Below are positions 1 through 11,951 of a stretch of DNA of 64,000 bases, one piece after another. Position 1 is the stretch's first letter; every line of letters begins with the position of its first letter. The notes beneath the pieces are model-generated. The model was not told where the DNA came from and made no database searches. It saw nothing but the letters and a program-made list of their open reading frames with translations. A program made the translations under genes and the position numbers. The DNA comes from Mallotus nudiflorus (lineage: Eukaryota > Streptophyta > Magnoliopsida > Malpighiales > Euphorbiaceae), in NCBI GenBank assembly GCA_947683625.1, contig CANTUR010000039.1, positions 744,001-808,000 of the forward strand, written 5' to 3'.

Positions 1-1566
1 CTATTTGATTAGGAAAATCGTTTTTAATTAAATCTGAAACAGAAATTTTGTGATTATGCAGATTATGTGTTAAGGGCAATCTGTTTAAATGTTAAACAAA
101 TTATGCATAATGGATATGTTTTCTATAGATTCGTTCAAGCTGTAATTTTGATTACACAAATTAGGGTTTTCTTAATGGATGCGTCTGTTTTAATTAAAAA
201 AAAAATTTTTTTGATCTATTTTGAACAGATTTTTCAGACTGTAAAATGTTTACAAAAGGTGATGTTTTTAAGCAACAAACTGATTTAGTAATATGATTAC
301 AAAAATTGGTTAATTGCTTCCTTGACGCAAATAAGGGTTTTAAGGTGGCTATTTTAATTGAGCGTTTTTGTCTGGGGTTTTAATTGAGGGTTTTAAGGTG
401 GCTATCACCGCCACCTGGGGCGCTGCCCCCGAACCCCGCCAGGGGCGCTGCCCCTTGGACCCCGCCAAGGGGCGATGCCCCTTGGAACCCCACTAGGGGC
501 GCTGCCCCTAGGACCCCGCAAGGGGCACTGCCCCTTGACCCCAAAAGAATTATCACATTAGTTTATTTTTAACATAATGATTGGATTTAATAACTAAATA
601 GATTATTATGTTATACATGTTTGTTGTTTTATGCATGGTGCATAGCATGGCCCTCAGACCAATGTGATTGGATTTTATTTTTATGGGTTGTAATTTAAAT
701 ACGGCCTGCGAGTCATTTTTGTTTTGTTGTATTTATTTTATTAGAAAAGTGTAGAATAAATTACAACAATTTTTGTAACTCAAGACCCATGGTGCAATTC
801 AAGTTGGAGGCCCAGGATGGAGATCCAAGGTGGGAACCAAAAAGGGAGATCCATGGTAGAAGATGGAGACCCAAGTTGGAGGCTCAATTTGTAATTGTAA
901 TATTACCTAGGTTTGACCATTGATCTTCATATTGGCTTATGAAGATCAACTTAGATTTAGGCCATGCTATGTCACATTTATTTATTTGTTGTTATGTATG
1001 CGATGGCATGTGATGCCATGTATGTGATGCCATATGATGCCATGCAATACAACATAACAATAACTGAATACGATTAAATAATGATGAACCCTCATTTAAT
1101 ATTAAGTCATTATAAATGCCTTCTATAAGTTCAACACTTGTCAAGCCTTAGATTATTATATATGAGCCTGCCAAAGCAGGGTGTATAAATTTATCTGGGG
1201 AAGGCAAGTTGGATAATGGTGCTATCCAAACGTTTGATATGGTTTGACTTAACTAGGTTATCAAAATGGTTCTGGACCTAGGGCATTAGATGGGATTTTT
1301 AGCCATGACATGTGATGTCAAATCCCATACCATCCAAGAGTTACATGAGATGTAATTGATAAGAGTTATCTACCTAAATAACCATATTTTAGGTCATGAG
1401 CCAAAGCTCACTTAGAGTATGGTGAAATATGGATCTTGGCCCACTAAAATTTCTAAAATTAACTTAGAGGGTTATTGATTTGAGTAAATTTAGTGGGAGT
1501 TTTTATTATGCCTTATAAATATTTAATAAAATACTGAATGGACTTTGCATATATTTGTTGTAGATA
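1..1566 (+). mobile_element. Ty1/copia element 1, 5' leader (5' LTR lies before the window)
   Basis: This non-coding stretch runs without a break into the gag start at 1567. It has no similarity by eye to the end of the 3' LTR (5556-7101) and no primer-binding site of the TGGTATCAGAGC type, so the 5' LTR and PBS must lie upstream of base 1 and the leader is longer than 1.5 kb. It holds a GC-rich hairpin array (415-545), short direct repeats of the type GGAGATCCAAGG/GGAGACCCAAG (about 800-890), and repeated GATGCCAT words (about 1000-1045). The 67-288 and 384-572 reading frames look like chance frames. Confidence 0.75.
415..545 (+). repeat. GC-rich tandem hairpin array in the copia leader
   Basis: Five units of about 26-27 bp each carry GGGGC-NNN-GCCCC followed by a TTGGACCCCGC-like spacer, in otherwise A+T-rich DNA. 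Two units are perfect hairpins: 465-485 has a 9-bp stem with loop GAT, and 493-511 has an 8-bp stem with loop GCT. The first unit (about 416) and last unit (about 521) are less perfect. The repeats sit in the part of the element that would be transcribed ahead of gag, so a structured RNA (packaging, dimerisation or translation control) is possible; that role is inference. Confidence 0.85.
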
Positions 1567-4500
1567 ATGACTTTAAACACTACACCTACCATGTCACTGC
1601 GATCGATCCTTGAGAAGGATAAGCTCAATGGGACTAATTTTCTTGACTGGTACAGAAACCTAAGAATTGTTCTTAGGCATGAGAGAAAGGAATACATCCT
1701 TGATCAACCCATCCCTGAGGAACCAGCTGCCAATGCTCCTAGAGCACAAAAGGATGCTTATACCAAGCATCTCAATGATTCTACTGATGTCACTTGTGTC
1801 ATGCTTGGATGTATGGAATCTGAGCTGCAAAAGCAACTGATGGAAATGGAGGCTTATACTATGATAGGCCATCTCAAGGAAATGTTCCAAGAGAAAGCCA
1901 GAATTGAAAGGTTCAATACCATCAGGGCATTGCTTTCCTGTAAGCTGACTACTGGCGGCTCTGTCAGTCCTCATGTTCTCAAGATGAAGGGTCATCTTGA
2001 TCACTTGGACAAGCTTGGTCTCAATATTGAACAAGAACTGGCTGTGGATATTATTCTCCAATCTTTGCCTAAAGCTTATGATAGCTTCATTATGAATTTC
2101 AATATGCATAGTATGGAGAAGACTATTTCAGAGTTGCATGGGATGCTGAAAACTGCTGAAAAGAACATCAAGAGTAACACCAAGGATGTTCTCATGGTCA
2201 ATAAGGGAAAGGGGATGAAAAGGGTTGGAAAGGGAAAGGGCAAGGTCTTTAAAGGCTTTCAGAAGCCCAAGCCAAAGCCCAAGCCCAAATCCAAAGCTGA
2301 ACCCAAAGAAAAGGAAGGAATCTATTTTTTCTGTAATGAGCCAGGCCATTGGAAAAGAAATGGCAGGCTCTATTTGGATGATCTGAAGAAGAAAAAGGGT
2401 GGTGAGACTACCTCTTCAGGTATTCATGTTATAGAATTAAATTTATCTGCTTATGCTTCTGATTCTTGGGTATTAGATACTAGATCAGGATCTCACATTT
2501 GTACAAATGTGCAGGGTCTAAAAAGGAGTAGATCATTGGCAAGAGGCGAAGTGTACTTACGAGTTGGCAATGGAGCAAGAGTTGCTGCTTTAGCTGTAGG
2601 AACTTATGAGTTACCTTTGCCTAGTGGACTTATTTTATCTTTAGAAAGTTGTTATTATGTACCTACTTTGTGTAGGAATATTATTTCTGTTTCTTGTTTG
2701 GACAAGAAAGGATTTGAATTTATTATTAAGAATAATAAATGCAGTATTTATCAAGATAACATTTTCTATGGATATGCTCCATGCACTAGTGGACTTTATG
2801 TTTTAGATTCCGAAGACACTAATGAAATGCCAATCTATAACATTGATACAAAGAAGTCTAAATCTAATGATTTAAACTTGACCTACCTCTGGCATTGTCG
2901 TTTAGGCCATATAAATGAGAAACGCATTTCAAAGCTACACCAAAATGGGCTTTTAAATTCATTTGATTATGAATCATTTGATACATGTGAATCTTGTTTA
3001 CTTGGAAAAATGACTAAAACACCTTTTACTGGACAAAGTGAGAGGGCAAATGACTTATTGGGCCTAATACATTCTGATGTATGTGGACCATTAAGCTCAA
3101 CTGCTAGAGGAAGTTTTCAATACTTCATAACTTTCACAAATGATTTTAGTAGATATGGTTATCTCTATCTAATGAAACATAAATCTGAATCTTTTGAAAA
3201 GTTCAAAATTTTCAAGAATAAAGTACAAAATCAACTTGGTAAAAATATTAAAACACTAAGATCTGATCGAGGTGGTGAATATTTAAACCAAGAATTTACA
3301 GATCATCTTAGAGATTGTGGGATTGTTTCACAATTGACTCCTCCAGGTACACCACAATGGAATGGTGTGTCTGAACGTAGAAATCAAACTCTATTGGATA
3401 TGGTTCGATCTATGATGAGTCAATCTGATCTTCTAATCTCTTTTTGGGGATATGCTTTAGAAACTGCTGCATTCATTTTGAATAGAGTTCCATCAAAGGC
3501 AGTTGAAAAGACACCATATGAGAAATGGACTGGAAAAACTCCCAGTTTGTCTTTTCTTAAGATTTGGGGCTGTGATGCTTTTATGAAATGTCAAATTTCA
3601 GATAAACTAGCACCCAAATCTAATAAATGCCTTTTTGTGGGATATCCTAAAGAAAATAAAGGATATTACTTCTACAATGCATCTGAGAACAAAGTGTTTG
3701 TGTCTCGGAATGGTGTATTTTTGGAAAAATAGTTTATTTCCAAAGGAACCAGTGGGAGCACAGTGCAACTTGAAGAAATTCAAGGCCCATAAAATAGCAT
3801 TGTACATGATATGGAACCGCAGCTGAATCAACAAGAAGTTGTTGAGCCTGCACAAGTACCAGAAGGCCCAAGGAGGTCTGATAGGACACGTCAAATCCCC
3901 ATGAGATATGGATTTCTCATAACTAGTGATTATGATGTGTTAATTGTGGATCAAAATGAGCCCACATCCTATCAGGAGCCCATAAATAATCCTGACTCTG
4001 AGAAATGGCTTGAAGCCATGAGATTAGAAATGCAATCCATGTATGATAATCAAGTATGGACCTTGATTGACCCAAATGATGGTTTAAAAACTATTGGGTG
4101 CAAATGGGTTTTCAAAAAGAAAATCGACATGGACGGCAATGTGCATACCTTTAAGGCAAGACTGGTTGCAAAAGGTTTCAAACAAACACATGGTATAGAC
4201 TATGATGAAACCTTTTCACCAGTGGCTATGCTAAAATCTATTCGAATTCTCCTTACCATAGCTGCATACTATGATTATGAAATATGGCAAATGGACGTCA
4301 AAACAGCATTTCTTAATGGAAATTTACTTGAGGATGTGTACATGACACAGCCAGAGGGTTTTGTTAGTCCTGAGAATTCTGGAAAGGTATGCAAGCTTCA
4401 AAGATCCATTTATGGATTGAAGCAAGCATCTCGGAGTTGGAATCTTCATTTTGATGAAGCAGTCAAAGAATTTGGCTTCATTAAAGATGATGATGAACCT

Positions 4501-5541
4501 TGTGTATACAAGAAAGTTAGTGGGAGTGCTATTGTGTTTTTAGTGTTTTATGTGGATGACATACTACTCATTGGAAATGATATCCCCACTTTACAAAATG
4601 TTAAATCATGGTTAGGGAATTATTTCTCAATGAAAGACTTAGGTGAAGCTGCTTATATATTAGGCATCAAGATCTATAGAGATAGATCTAAAAGGCTTAT
4701 TGCCCTAAGTCAAAGCACTTATATTGATAAGGTATTGAACAGGTTTAATATGCAAGATTCCAAGAGAGGATTCTTGCCAATGTCACATGGCATTAGTCTC
4801 AGCAAGACTCAGTGTCCTATGACACAAGATGAGCGAGACCGCATGATTAAGATTCCATATGCTTCTGCTATTGGATCTATCATGTATGCAATGTTATGTA
4901 CTCAGCCTGATGTTTCATATGCCTTAAGCACAATGAGCAGATACCAATCAGACCCAGGTGAAAGTCACTGGACAGTAGTTAAAAATATCCTTAAGTACTT
5001 GAGAAGAACTAAGGATGCATTTTTACTGTATGGTGGTCAGGAAGATGAGCTAGTTGTAAATGGTTACACAGATGCCAGCTTCCAAACTGACAAGGATGAT
5101 TTTCGATCACAGTCAGGATATGTGTTGTGTTTGAATGGAGGTGCAGTGAGCTGGAGGAGTTCCAAGCAAGACACTATTGCTGATTCTACAACAAAAGCTG
5201 AGTACATAGCTGCCTCAGAAGCAGCTAAGGAAGCTGTTTGGATTAAGAAGTTCATAACTGGACTAGGTGTTGTTCCTAGTATATCAGATCCAGTGAACTT
5301 ATATTGTGACAATAATGGAGCTATAGCCCAAGCTAAGGAGCCCAGATCACATTAGAGATCCAAACACATACTCAGTCGTTATCATCTTATTCGAGAAATT
5401 ATTGAGAGAGGAGACGTCAAGATATGCAGAGTACCTATAAATGATAATGTTACTGATCCACTGACTAAGCCTCTTCCACAGCCTAAACATGAGAGTCATA
5501 CTAGGTCCATGGGTATACGATACGATGTTGATTGGGACTAG
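1567..5541 (+). pseudogene. Ty1/copia gag-pol polyprotein, one frame with three stop codons
   Basis: A single frame of 1325 codons carries all copia domains in order: gag (residues about 1-240), zinc knuckle (about 253), protease (about 300), GAG-pre-integrase HHCC (about 440-480), DDE integrase (HSDV, RSDRGGE and SERRNQ about 502-600), reverse transcriptase with YVDD (codon about 995) and RNase H (NGYTDAS, about 1165). In-frame stops are TAG at 3730, TAA at 3790 and TAG at 5353; reading resumes in the same frame after each, ending at 5541. Key sites are damaged: the zinc knuckle reads YFFCNEPGHWKRNG, lacking the first and last Cys; the protease DTG reads DTR; RNase H has TTKAEY for the usual TTEAEY. 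There is no frameshift, so decay is by point mutation. It is non-functional as it stands. The start is the ATG that opens the usual gag N-terminus just after TTGTTGTAGATA. Confidence 0.93.
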
Positions 5542-5555
5542 TGCAAGTGGGAGAT
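5541..5555 (+). other. Polypurine tract of copia element 1
   Basis: GTGCAAGTGGGAGAT lies between the pol stop codon and the TGTTAG start of the 3' LTR. This is the expected place and composition for the plus-strand primer. Confidence 0.75.
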
Positions 5556-7101
5556 TGTTAGTGATATGCACTAGGTCAATCATTTATGATTATGTATTGA
5601 CTTTCTTATTTTATTAATAAAGAGGTATTATATTATCATTTGATTTTATGATAATTACATGAATGGTTAATTCTTACTAAGGCCATCAAGTATGTGACTT
5701 GATAGTAAAACCCTTAGATTAAAATAAGAGTTCTATTCTAATTATCCCTAGCCATTTATTCATTATATGAATTTTAAAGTATTAAGGCTAGTATGATGTT
5801 GACTGATGGTTATGTTTTACTAATCATAAATATGAGATATTAAGTCAACTCATAGGTACATGATGAGAGATCATGTACTGGATTGACCCACTATGAGAAT
5901 ACTACATAGATTATTATCATAAGTATTTCTTATCACAGTAATTTTATTTCGGTCCTTTGACCTTGAAATCATCATGGATTTCTACATAGCTATTTTATGT
6001 TTTGACACATTCTAACATTGTCTTTAACCGGATGATTAAAAGAATGTTATTGGATATAAAATTAGTTATATGTGGAATGTGAGTGATTTAGAAGGAATTT
6101 ATCCCTCATTAATATGAGAAAGATATCTAAAGGCCCCTTGATGAGATAGACTGAATGAAAATGCATGGCCATGCTGAAATGAATTGATAAAGAGTTATCA
6201 TTTTCAGTCTACTTGGAATCAAGTCATAATATTGAACTATATAAGGATGACATTCTATGCCTTATGTTCAATTAAGATATCATGTGATAAAGGGACAATA
6301 AAATTCACTGTAATTAGGTTATGTCGGATTATTGACTTCACATGACTTGGGTAGTTATAATGTCTTGCTAGAGGCCACTTATGACTTGTAGGCCTAAATA
6401 GAGATTTAGGTCCACTGCCAATGTTATGTGAACCTACAGGGTCACACACTTAGAACAAGCCCAAAACGGATATGGGTTTAATAAGCCCAAAATAAACTCT
6501 GTGGAAATAAATAATTAAAGTGTTTTATTTATTTATTTATTTGTTTATTTATTTAAGATAAATGTTATTTTAAATAAATAAATAAGATATTATTTTTGAT
6601 TTATTTTTAAACAAAATCATAATATAATAAATGGAAAATTACCAAAAGGTTATTAGTAAGTGAAACCCTAACTTGGAGTCTATAAATATGTTATATTCTC
6701 TAGGGTTTCACACACTTGTTTTTGCCTCCAAATTCGTTTTCTTTCCTCTTAGAAAATAAAGATAGAGTTTTTCTTTTTGGTTCTTGATCTGTGAGACAGT
6801 CAAGAGGTTGCTAGCACACACACTCAAATTCATTTTGTGAAGGGCTGTTCGTGTGGATACCTATAGAGGACGCATCCTTTTGGAGACGTCTTGATCCGAA
6901 CAACCAAGCCAAGAAGCTCGAGGTAAGGTGTCACCGGTGTGAACCTCCTCTCATCCTTCCAGAGAATCTTGCCTCTTCTGTGTTTTGGTAAGATTTTTAA
7001 AAACCCTAGATTTAATCAATTAGTCGAATTACATGGATCCTAGCTTGGGAACGTGACAAAATTTTAATTTTTTCGCTGCGTTTGCATCACGAAACCCAAC
7101 A
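5556..7101 (+). mobile_element. 3' LTR of Ty1/copia element 1
   Basis: The LTR begins TGTTAG right after the polypurine tract and ends CCCAACA, giving TGTTA/CAACA termini and a length of about 1546 bp. A TATA box (TATAAATA at 6681) is followed about 30 bp later by the likely transcript start, so U3 is about 1.15 kb. An A+T-rich segment at 6515-6585 contains TTTA repeats followed by AAAT repeats that could pair. The base group after the LTR is ATAAC; the same five bases are expected in front of the missing 5' LTR if the insertion is intact. Confidence 0.85.
6681..6688 (+). promoter_or_regulatory. TATA box in the copia LTR
   Basis: TATAAATA lies about 1.1 kb into the LTR and about 420 bp before its end, a usual position for an LTR promoter. 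It is the only strong TATA I see in this LTR at a sensible distance from its end. Confidence 0.55.
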
Positions 7102-7150
7102 ATAACTCTTATAATTAATACAAAATTTAGCATGTAAATCATGTGATTTT

Positions 7151-7163
7151 GGCTCTGATACCA
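7151..7163 (-). other. Primer-binding site of a minus-strand copia element
   Basis: GGCTCTGATACCA is the reverse complement of TGGTATCAGAGCC, the initiator-Met tRNA primer site. It stands two bases from the LTR end at 7166. Only about 50 bp of internal DNA remain to its left before copia element 1, which seems to have inserted next to it. Confidence 0.85.
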
Positions 7164-7165
7164 CT

Positions 7166-8048
7166 TGAAGGAATCAATTACACGCACTGGAATATGAGCA
7201 GAAGCATGGTATGAGCATAAAACTGGTTAGGATAAATTTCAAAAATTTTTCCAAGTGTATAATCCTTGCATGAAGGCAAGAATTCCAAAATTACCAAGAT
7301 TATAAAACATCCAGTTTACACAACTAATTACTTATATGCTTAAGAGACAATATAAATCAAACATTCATAAAACAACCAAAACACAAAGCATGGAAAGAGA
7401 CCTACATCTAGAGTTTAGTAACTCTTATAAACTGCGAATGTCAGTAGCACACTCGATAGGCTTTAGGAAATGGTTGATAAAAATGTACAAGCTCCTAGCT
7501 CCCCAAATGTGAAGCCTTTAACTCAAAAAACATGAGAAGCACCAGAATGACTCAAAGCTTTTGAGAATCTTTACCTTCAAGCTCCTCCTTTGTAGTGACC
7601 CAAAAGCTTGCTAGAGCTTCTTTCCTTACTTGGATAATGTAGGACTTCTTGCCTCCTTTGAATGAATGTAGATTTATCTTACATAACTATTGTACAAATG
7701 ATTATGAAAATGGACTTATAAAGAAACACAACTCTTATATCTCTTACTCACACACTCGCAACACTTAAAAGAAAGATGAAGAAGAAGACTTAAGTCATGA
7801 GTACTCACTTTTTTTTCTCTCTTAGTGTTTTTTCTTAAAATGGAAATAGTGAGTCAAGTGTGTAGAGAAACTCCACCAACTTTTTATATAGATGTGAGAG
7901 ACTAATTTTCATGTGTAGAGATTCTCCACTAACTCAAGCTTGAGTGTAAGACAAGTAATACAATCTCATGCATGTGCTTACTTTTCCACTTTGAGTGTAA
8001 AATATGCTACCTCATGTATGTAGAGATTAACCCCTAACTTAAGGTGCA
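7166..8048 (-). mobile_element. Minus-strand copia LTR, R-U5 half (split LTR, part 1)
   Basis: This is the downstream half of a minus-strand LTR: it ends next to the primer site, and a reverse-strand TATA lies at about 7880-7888. Its layout resembles the corresponding part of the solo LTR at 11952-14134. The upstream half of the same LTR appears at 16079-17583, beyond the Sirevirus-like insertion; the two halves add up to about 2.4 kb, close to the 2.1-2.2 kb of sister copies. The split is inferred from position and similarity. Confidence 0.6.
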
Positions 8049-8050
8049 TC

Positions 8051-8243
8051 TGATTGAACATTTGCATGATCACGTGTTAATCTATCCTTATTTTAACTTT
8101 AACAAACATTTTTGAACTACTAATGCTCTTTGTTTAAGTGTGATTATAAGCATAGGTACCTAATTATGCTTAATGAAAGCAATGTTAATTGACCATACTT
8201 TAAGTCAAGTTTGAGGGCATTCTAAACACATTTAAAGCTTGAA
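8051..8243 (+). mobile_element. Truncated 5' LTR of the Sirevirus-like copia element
   Basis: About 190 bp match the first 190 bp of the LTR at 14954-16078 almost word for word (GAACATTTGCATGATC through the 'aagtcaagtttgagg' region). The match stops near 8243, where the sequence runs straight into reverse transcriptase. An internal deletion therefore removed the rest of the LTR, gag, protease, integrase and the front of RT. Confidence 0.75.
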
Positions 8244-9608
8244 TGAACAAGGTATCATAACTAGGAACAAAGCTAAACTAGTAGCTAAAGGTATAATCAA
8301 GAGGAAGGCATTGATTATGATGAAACCTTTTCCCCTGTTGCAAGGTTAGAAGCTCTTAGAATGCTACTTGCATTTGCATCTTACATGGACTTTAAACTCT
8401 TTCAAATGGATGTTAAAATTACATTCTTAAATGGTTTCATTCAAGAAGAAGTGTATGTTGAACAACCTCCAGGTTTTAAGAACTTTAAATTTGTAAATCA
8501 TGTTTTTAAATTAACTAAAGCATTATATCGATTAAAGCAAGCTCCTAGATGAAAGGTTAAGTACCTTTTTAATAGAGAAAGGATTCTCTAAAGGAAAGGC
8601 AGATATAAATCTTTTCATTAAGAAATCCAATAATGATTTATTTAAAGTGCAAATTTATGTAGATGATATTATATTTGATGCCACTGATCATTACTTATAT
8701 GAAGAGTTTTTTAAGTTAATGGAAGGGGAATTTGAGATGAGCATGATAGGTGAACTCAAATTCTTCCTTGGACTTTAAATTAAGCAATGCAAGGATGGGA
8801 TCTTCATTAACCAAGAAAAATACATAAAGGACATCCTTAAAAAGTTTGGTATGGAAGGAGCTAAGGTTAGCAAGACACTTATGAGCACTACCACCAAACT
8901 CTCTATGGATGAAAATGGAAAATCGGTTGGTGAGAAGCGTTATAAAGGTATGATCGAATCCATTCTTTATTTAATCGCTAGTAGATCAGATATAATGTTT
9001 GCTATATGTTTGTGTGCTAGGTTTCAATCTAGTCCTAAAGAGTCTCATTTGAATTTCATTAAAAGGATCTTTAAGTACCTAGTTGGAACCTTGCATTTAG
9101 GATTATGGTATCCTAGAAGTCCCTATTTTAATCTTATTAGTTTTTTGGATGCGGATTTTGCTAGAAGTTTATTAGATAGAAAAGCACTTCTGAGACTTGT
9201 TAATTTCTAGGTTAATGTCTTATGTCTTAGTTTAGTAAAAAAAAAGTCACAATTGCCCTATCCACCATTAAAGTTGAATATATAGTAGCTAGTTATTATT
9301 GTTCACAATTTTTGTGGCAAAGACAATAACTAAGGGACTATGGCATCATTATTGATCACATTCCTATTAAATATGATAATACAAGTGCTATTAATTTAAA
9401 CAAAAATCCCATCCAACACTATAGAAGAAAGCATATTGACATTAGACATCATTTCCTTTAGGATCATGTTCAAGAAGGTCATATTAACCTTGAGTTTGTG
9501 GATACTAATCACAAACTAGTGGATATTTTTACCAAGCCACTTAGTGAAGATTCAAGGAACTTCATTAAGCATGAACTTGAAATGCAAGATAGTGCTAATC
9601 TCACTTAA
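8244..9608 (+). pseudogene. Sirevirus-like copia RT-RNase H remnant
   Basis: Conserved copia RT words appear in several frames: DYDETFSPVARLEAL, FQMDVKITFLNGF and VYVEQPPGF (8361-8552), then IYVDDIIF (about 8650), GMIESILYLIASRSDI (8945-9000), RNase H LDADFARSLLDRKA (about 9148), and the C-terminal KHIDIRHHF and DIFTKPLSED (to about 9560). A one-base loss near 8290 shifts the frame, and more frameshifts and stops follow (for example the stop after KQAPR at 8551). The wording is closest to the SIRE/Sirevirus branch of copia as I know it; the branch call is by recognition, not by tree. Confidence 0.85.
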
Positions 9609-10878
9609 TTCCCTCATACATTTCATTATTAATTTCTTTAAATGATATTATGTTGAGTGCTTATGATCATTATGTGCCCATTTATTGCCTTTTTAAGTTT
9701 TTTTTATTTTATTCATATTTTGCATAAATATTTTTTTGTGCTAAAGTACTAGTAAATATGTTTATTTGGATATTTTTTATATTCATAATTATCCTTGGTT
9801 AGTAGGCTATTGATTATTTTCCTATTTATCATTAAAAGCATATCCTTGAATTTTATTGTGCATATTATCTCATAATCAAAATATTCAAAATATCCAAAAA
9901 TTGTTTATATGCAAAAGTTTTGTGCATTTAATTATTTATCCTTGTGTGCATATTACTTTGAATTGTCATATGTGGATATTTATTTTGACTACATAAAGTT
10001 CTTTGTTGGCCTATAAGTGATTTTATTTCATTTTGCTAATTAATAATTAATTATTGAAATTAATTCAATTAATTAATTATTTAAAATTAGCAAAAATTAA
10101 AGTATCCATGAAATTCTACATTTTCATGCTCAACTATCTTTAAATTAAACCCCTTTGTCATTTAAATTTACTTTGCATTTAAATAATTTTCTATTTTTGT
10201 CAAATTAAGTCCACTAGGACTAAATTACAACATTTTTTGGATGTGATTGAAAACATTTAAAAAGCTCAGGAGGTAATTGTCATTTTTTGCCACGAGCTGT
10301 TTCCAAGCCCTGACCCACTCACGATCCATGCTGAAGATCATGAGCAGACCATGAGTGTGGGCCTAAAGCTCTCCCCTCTCACGAACCACGAGCCCTGCTG
10401 GCCTGGCACCCTCATGGTCCATGCTCAGGACTGTGACCATTTCCTAGGCCTATATCATAGGGCTCAAATGGTCTGGTCTGCATTTTAAATGCCTTTTGGT
10501 CAAATTTTCTAACGTTTTGACTATTTTCTACTCTTTTTTTTTCGCCTTTCTTGTCATCTCTCTTCTCCTTTAGTCACTAAAATTTTAATTTTTATTATCT
10601 TGAAAACTCTTTTCTTTATTTTAATTTTAATTTTAATTTTAATTTTGTTCTTCCCTCATTAGAATTGTTATATTAATTATTTTGCAGTTCTTACCACTTT
10701 CCCTTGATCATTACAGTTATTTTATTTTTGCAACTCTTGCAATTTCTACTCTCCTTCACTTATTAATTTTTTTTTTTTGCCAATTATTGCAATTTCTATT
10801 CTACTTTACTCTTTACAATCTTTTTTTTTTGCAACATTCTTGTAATTGTCTTTCTCCTTCCCTTACACCATATTTTTT
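9609..10878 (+). mobile_element. Sirevirus-like element, non-coding spacer after pol
   Basis: The 1.27 kb between the pol end and the next ORF are A+T-rich and have no convincing reading frame. A short GC-richer patch (about 10290-10440) contains repeated and inverted words such as CATGAG, CTCATGGTCCATGCTCA and CACGA. The same kind of words recurs in the element's LTR (15280-15440). A pyrimidine-rich stretch leads up to the ATG at 10879. Confidence 0.5.
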
Positions 10879-11946
10879 ATGGCTCTTAAGAAATCTTCTA
10901 AACAATGTACAACTCCATTACCACCTCCAAGAAGGGCTACCAAGGAAAATCTTAGAGTAACACCTCTAATCTCATACATCAATGTTCAAATTCATTCAAG
11001 AGCATAAGCTTTCTCTCAAAGGAATTTAATCCCTTCAAGATATATATGCACAACCACTTTTGAATAACTTGGATACCTTGATGAGGTAAACAATCTTTTT
11101 GCTAGGTTAGGACTCTCCATTATTGCTTTTGATGTTCAACTCGCATGTTCCCAATTAATTTTTAAGTTTTTATCATCTTATTTCCTTAGAACCCATACCT
11201 TTGACAATAATAACCCCCCAAATAGCATGAGATTCAAATTAGGTGGGAAGGATAGGTTCTTAACCACTCAAGAATTTCATGGTTTCTTTGGGTTCACTTA
11301 AGGAGGTCTCTCTCAAATAAACAATATTTGGTCACCCTATAATTTTTGGATGTAATATTGCAAACCCTCTTCATTTAGATTTTATGTGGGTCACACTAAA
11401 TTCCCCTTCATTCAATCCAAATCCCTTTGGTATATTCAAAGGTTTCTTGCATTTTCCAGTAATGCAAGAGACAAAAGCCATGAAGCTATTTCCTTTAAAG
11501 ATCTCTTCCTACTTTATTCCATGGTTGATGACATAAAAATTAAGATGCGTAGGCTCTTTCAATGGAAATTATGGTTGTTTAGTGATATCTTCAAGAAACT
11601 TATGTGTAAGAGGCCTCATCTCTTGAATTGCCACCTATTTTAACATAAACCTTAATTCTCTAAAGTCCTATCCTTCTACCCCTCTCAACCATTCCTTTAT
11701 CAAGAATTCCAAGAAATTCAAAAGGGTTAATAATATATAGTTTTGGAAAGAAGAAGAAGTAGCTCAAGTCATGGATGAAAAACTTAAGCAATACTTTAAT
11801 GACACTGATCAATTCACATCTCAAGGCTTAAAAGTGATTGAAGCACCCCTCAAGCTTCTCAAAGAAAAATAACTAGGGGTGAAGGGTCCTCTAGTAGCGC
11901 TCAAGCTTATGAAAATTGTTAAGAATCGATTATACTACTTAGACAT
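10879..11946 (+). pseudogene. Extra ORF downstream of Sirevirus-like pol, part 1 (decayed)
   Basis: From ATG at 10879 the frame reads MALKKSSKQCTTPLPPPRR, then breaks up. Later pieces in other frames include a LGGKDRFLTTQEFHGFFGF-like stretch (about 11240-11300) and the open 11386-11643 piece beginning MGHTKFPFIQSKSLWYIQRF. Sireviruses often carry an additional, so-called env-like ORF after pol, and position and wording fit that. I see no signal peptide or membrane segment that would support an envelope role. The ORF is cut at about 11950 by the solo LTR and goes on after 14140. Confidence 0.5.
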
Positions 11947-11951
11947 CAAAT

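Noticed and set aside
415..545. Resemblance to a CRISPR array (short repeats with spacers)
   Set aside because: Units are contiguous, palindromic and nearly identical with no unique spacers, and the context is a plant retrotransposon.
384..572. Pro/Ala-rich reading frame of 62 residues
   Set aside because: It is only the translation of the GC-rich hairpin array; the repeat structure, not coding, explains the open frame.
1506..2349. Minus-strand frames opposite copia gag
   Set aside because: They are shadows of the plus-strand gag, which has clear homology.
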